Assembly: GCA_002298155.1 (NCBI GenBank)
Contig: DBME01000031.1
Coordinates: 1-6,474 of the forward strand
Source: Holophagaceae bacterium UBA706
GTDB taxonomy: Bacteria; Acidobacteriota; Holophagae; Holophagales; Holophagaceae
DNA length: 6,474 nt
Reading direction: 5' to 3'
A program made the position numbers and the translations under genes. How positions within the stretch are numbered: position 1 is the first letter of the stretch; each line of letters begins with the position of its first letter. Of this stretch, positions 6,226 through 6,474 are shown piece after piece. Under the pieces are notes generated by a model. It made no database searches. It had not been told where the DNA came from and saw only the letters and a program-made list of their open reading frames with translations.

Positions 6226-6244
6226 GGCGGGGCGGGCCCCCGCC
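6226..6244. terminator. GC-rich hairpin downstream of the TPR gene
   Basis: GGCGGGG (6226-6232) and CCCCGCC (6238-6244) pair perfectly as a 7-bp stem with a 5-nt loop. It lies 29 nt past the TPR gene's stop on the - strand, a natural place for a terminator, but the next bases are ACCCCGG rather than a U-tract. Termination is therefore possible but unproven, and read-through into the MFS gene cannot be excluded. Confidence 0.35.
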
Positions 6245-6273
6245 GGGAAAGCTGTGATGAAGGCCACTGGGGC

Positions 6274-6474
6274 TCAGTTCGCCTCGAGCTTGCGGAGGAT
6301 TTCCGGCGCGGTGCGGTTCGCCGGATCCAGTTCGATGGCGCGGCGGTAGGCCTGGATGGCGTCCTTGCGCCGGCCCTGGGCCGCCAGGCCTTCGCCCAGG
6401 CTGTCCCAGGCGTTGCCGGAGTTCGGGGCGGCCTCCACGGCCAGCTGGAACACGGCCACGGCGGCTTCGGGGCG
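6274..6474 (-). CDS. TPR-repeat protein (C-terminal end only)
   Basis: The last 66 residues are present; the gene continues beyond the right edge and stops at TGA 6276-6274. One complete tetratricopeptide repeat spans residues 20-53 of the fragment, with the expected W-L-G...A...Y...A...P pattern: W23, L26, G27, A39, Y43, A46 and P51. The preceding residues 1-19 fit the second helix of another repeat in exact 34-residue register (A5, F9, A12, P17). A short final helix, APEILRKLEAN, caps the array. TPRs are protein-binding scaffolds. The pattern PNSGNAWDSLGEGLAAQG followed by IELDPANR also occurs at the C-termini of larger enzymes such as serine hydrolases, so this could be a tail domain rather than a pure TPR protein. 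The main domain is not in view and no function can be assigned. Confidence 0.85.
   Translation of the reverse strand, partial: RPEAAVAVFQLAVEAAPNSGNAWDSLGEGLAAQGRRKDAIQAYRRAIELDPANRTAPEILRKLEAN

Overview
This is a high-GC bacterial window. Coding frames show strongly G/C-biased third codon positions, ATG/TTG starts and clear Shine-Dalgarno (SD) sequences. It looks like ordinary chromosome: there is no insertion sequence, phage gene, tRNA, rRNA or CRISPR array. The organism cannot be fixed from sequence alone. A high-GC Acidobacteriota (Holophagae-like) or proteobacterial genome would fit the gene repertoire, but this is a guess.

Left part, + strand (3-1245). The window opens inside the last 40 codons of a DppD/OppD-type peptide ABC transporter ATPase. 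It overlaps by 4 nt a complete DppF/OppF/NikE-type partner ATPase (122-898). A short helical protein of unknown function (946-1245) follows.

Centre, - strand (1287-4005). A large KimA/YdaO-like potassium transporter of the APC superfamily (start chosen at 3230) converges on the 99-aa gene across a 41-bp gap holding a strong hairpin. Upstream of it, on the same strand, lies a flavodoxin-fold NAD(P)H oxidoreductase (3412-4005, TTG start). Between the two is a 181-bp spacer with a local AT-rich patch, a perfect 23-bp palindrome that contains the oxidoreductase stop codon, a good candidate promoter and a leader of about 150 nt. This is the most interesting non-coding stretch.

Right part. A divergent intergenic region (4006-4137) separates the oxidoreductase from a + strand pair that is probably one operon: an OsmC-family peroxide-reductase-like protein (4138-4557) and a small DHCW-motif cupin (4570-4899). 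The cupin stop codon overlaps tail-to-tail with that of a - strand YnfM-like MFS exporter (4896-6092). A 181-bp spacer with two strong hairpins follows, then the C-terminal end of a TPR protein that runs off the right edge.

Functionally the window combines peptide or metal-chelate import (ABC ATPases), potassium uptake (KimA-like), thiol/flavin redox chemistry (oxidoreductase, OsmC, cupin) and efflux (MFS). The 3412-6092 section reads as a small redox/detoxification neighbourhood, but only the OsmC-cupin pair has operon-like spacing. I found no clearly new biological system. The best leads are the palindrome and leader upstream of the potassium transporter, the hairpin beside the MFS start and the unassigned 99-aa protein.
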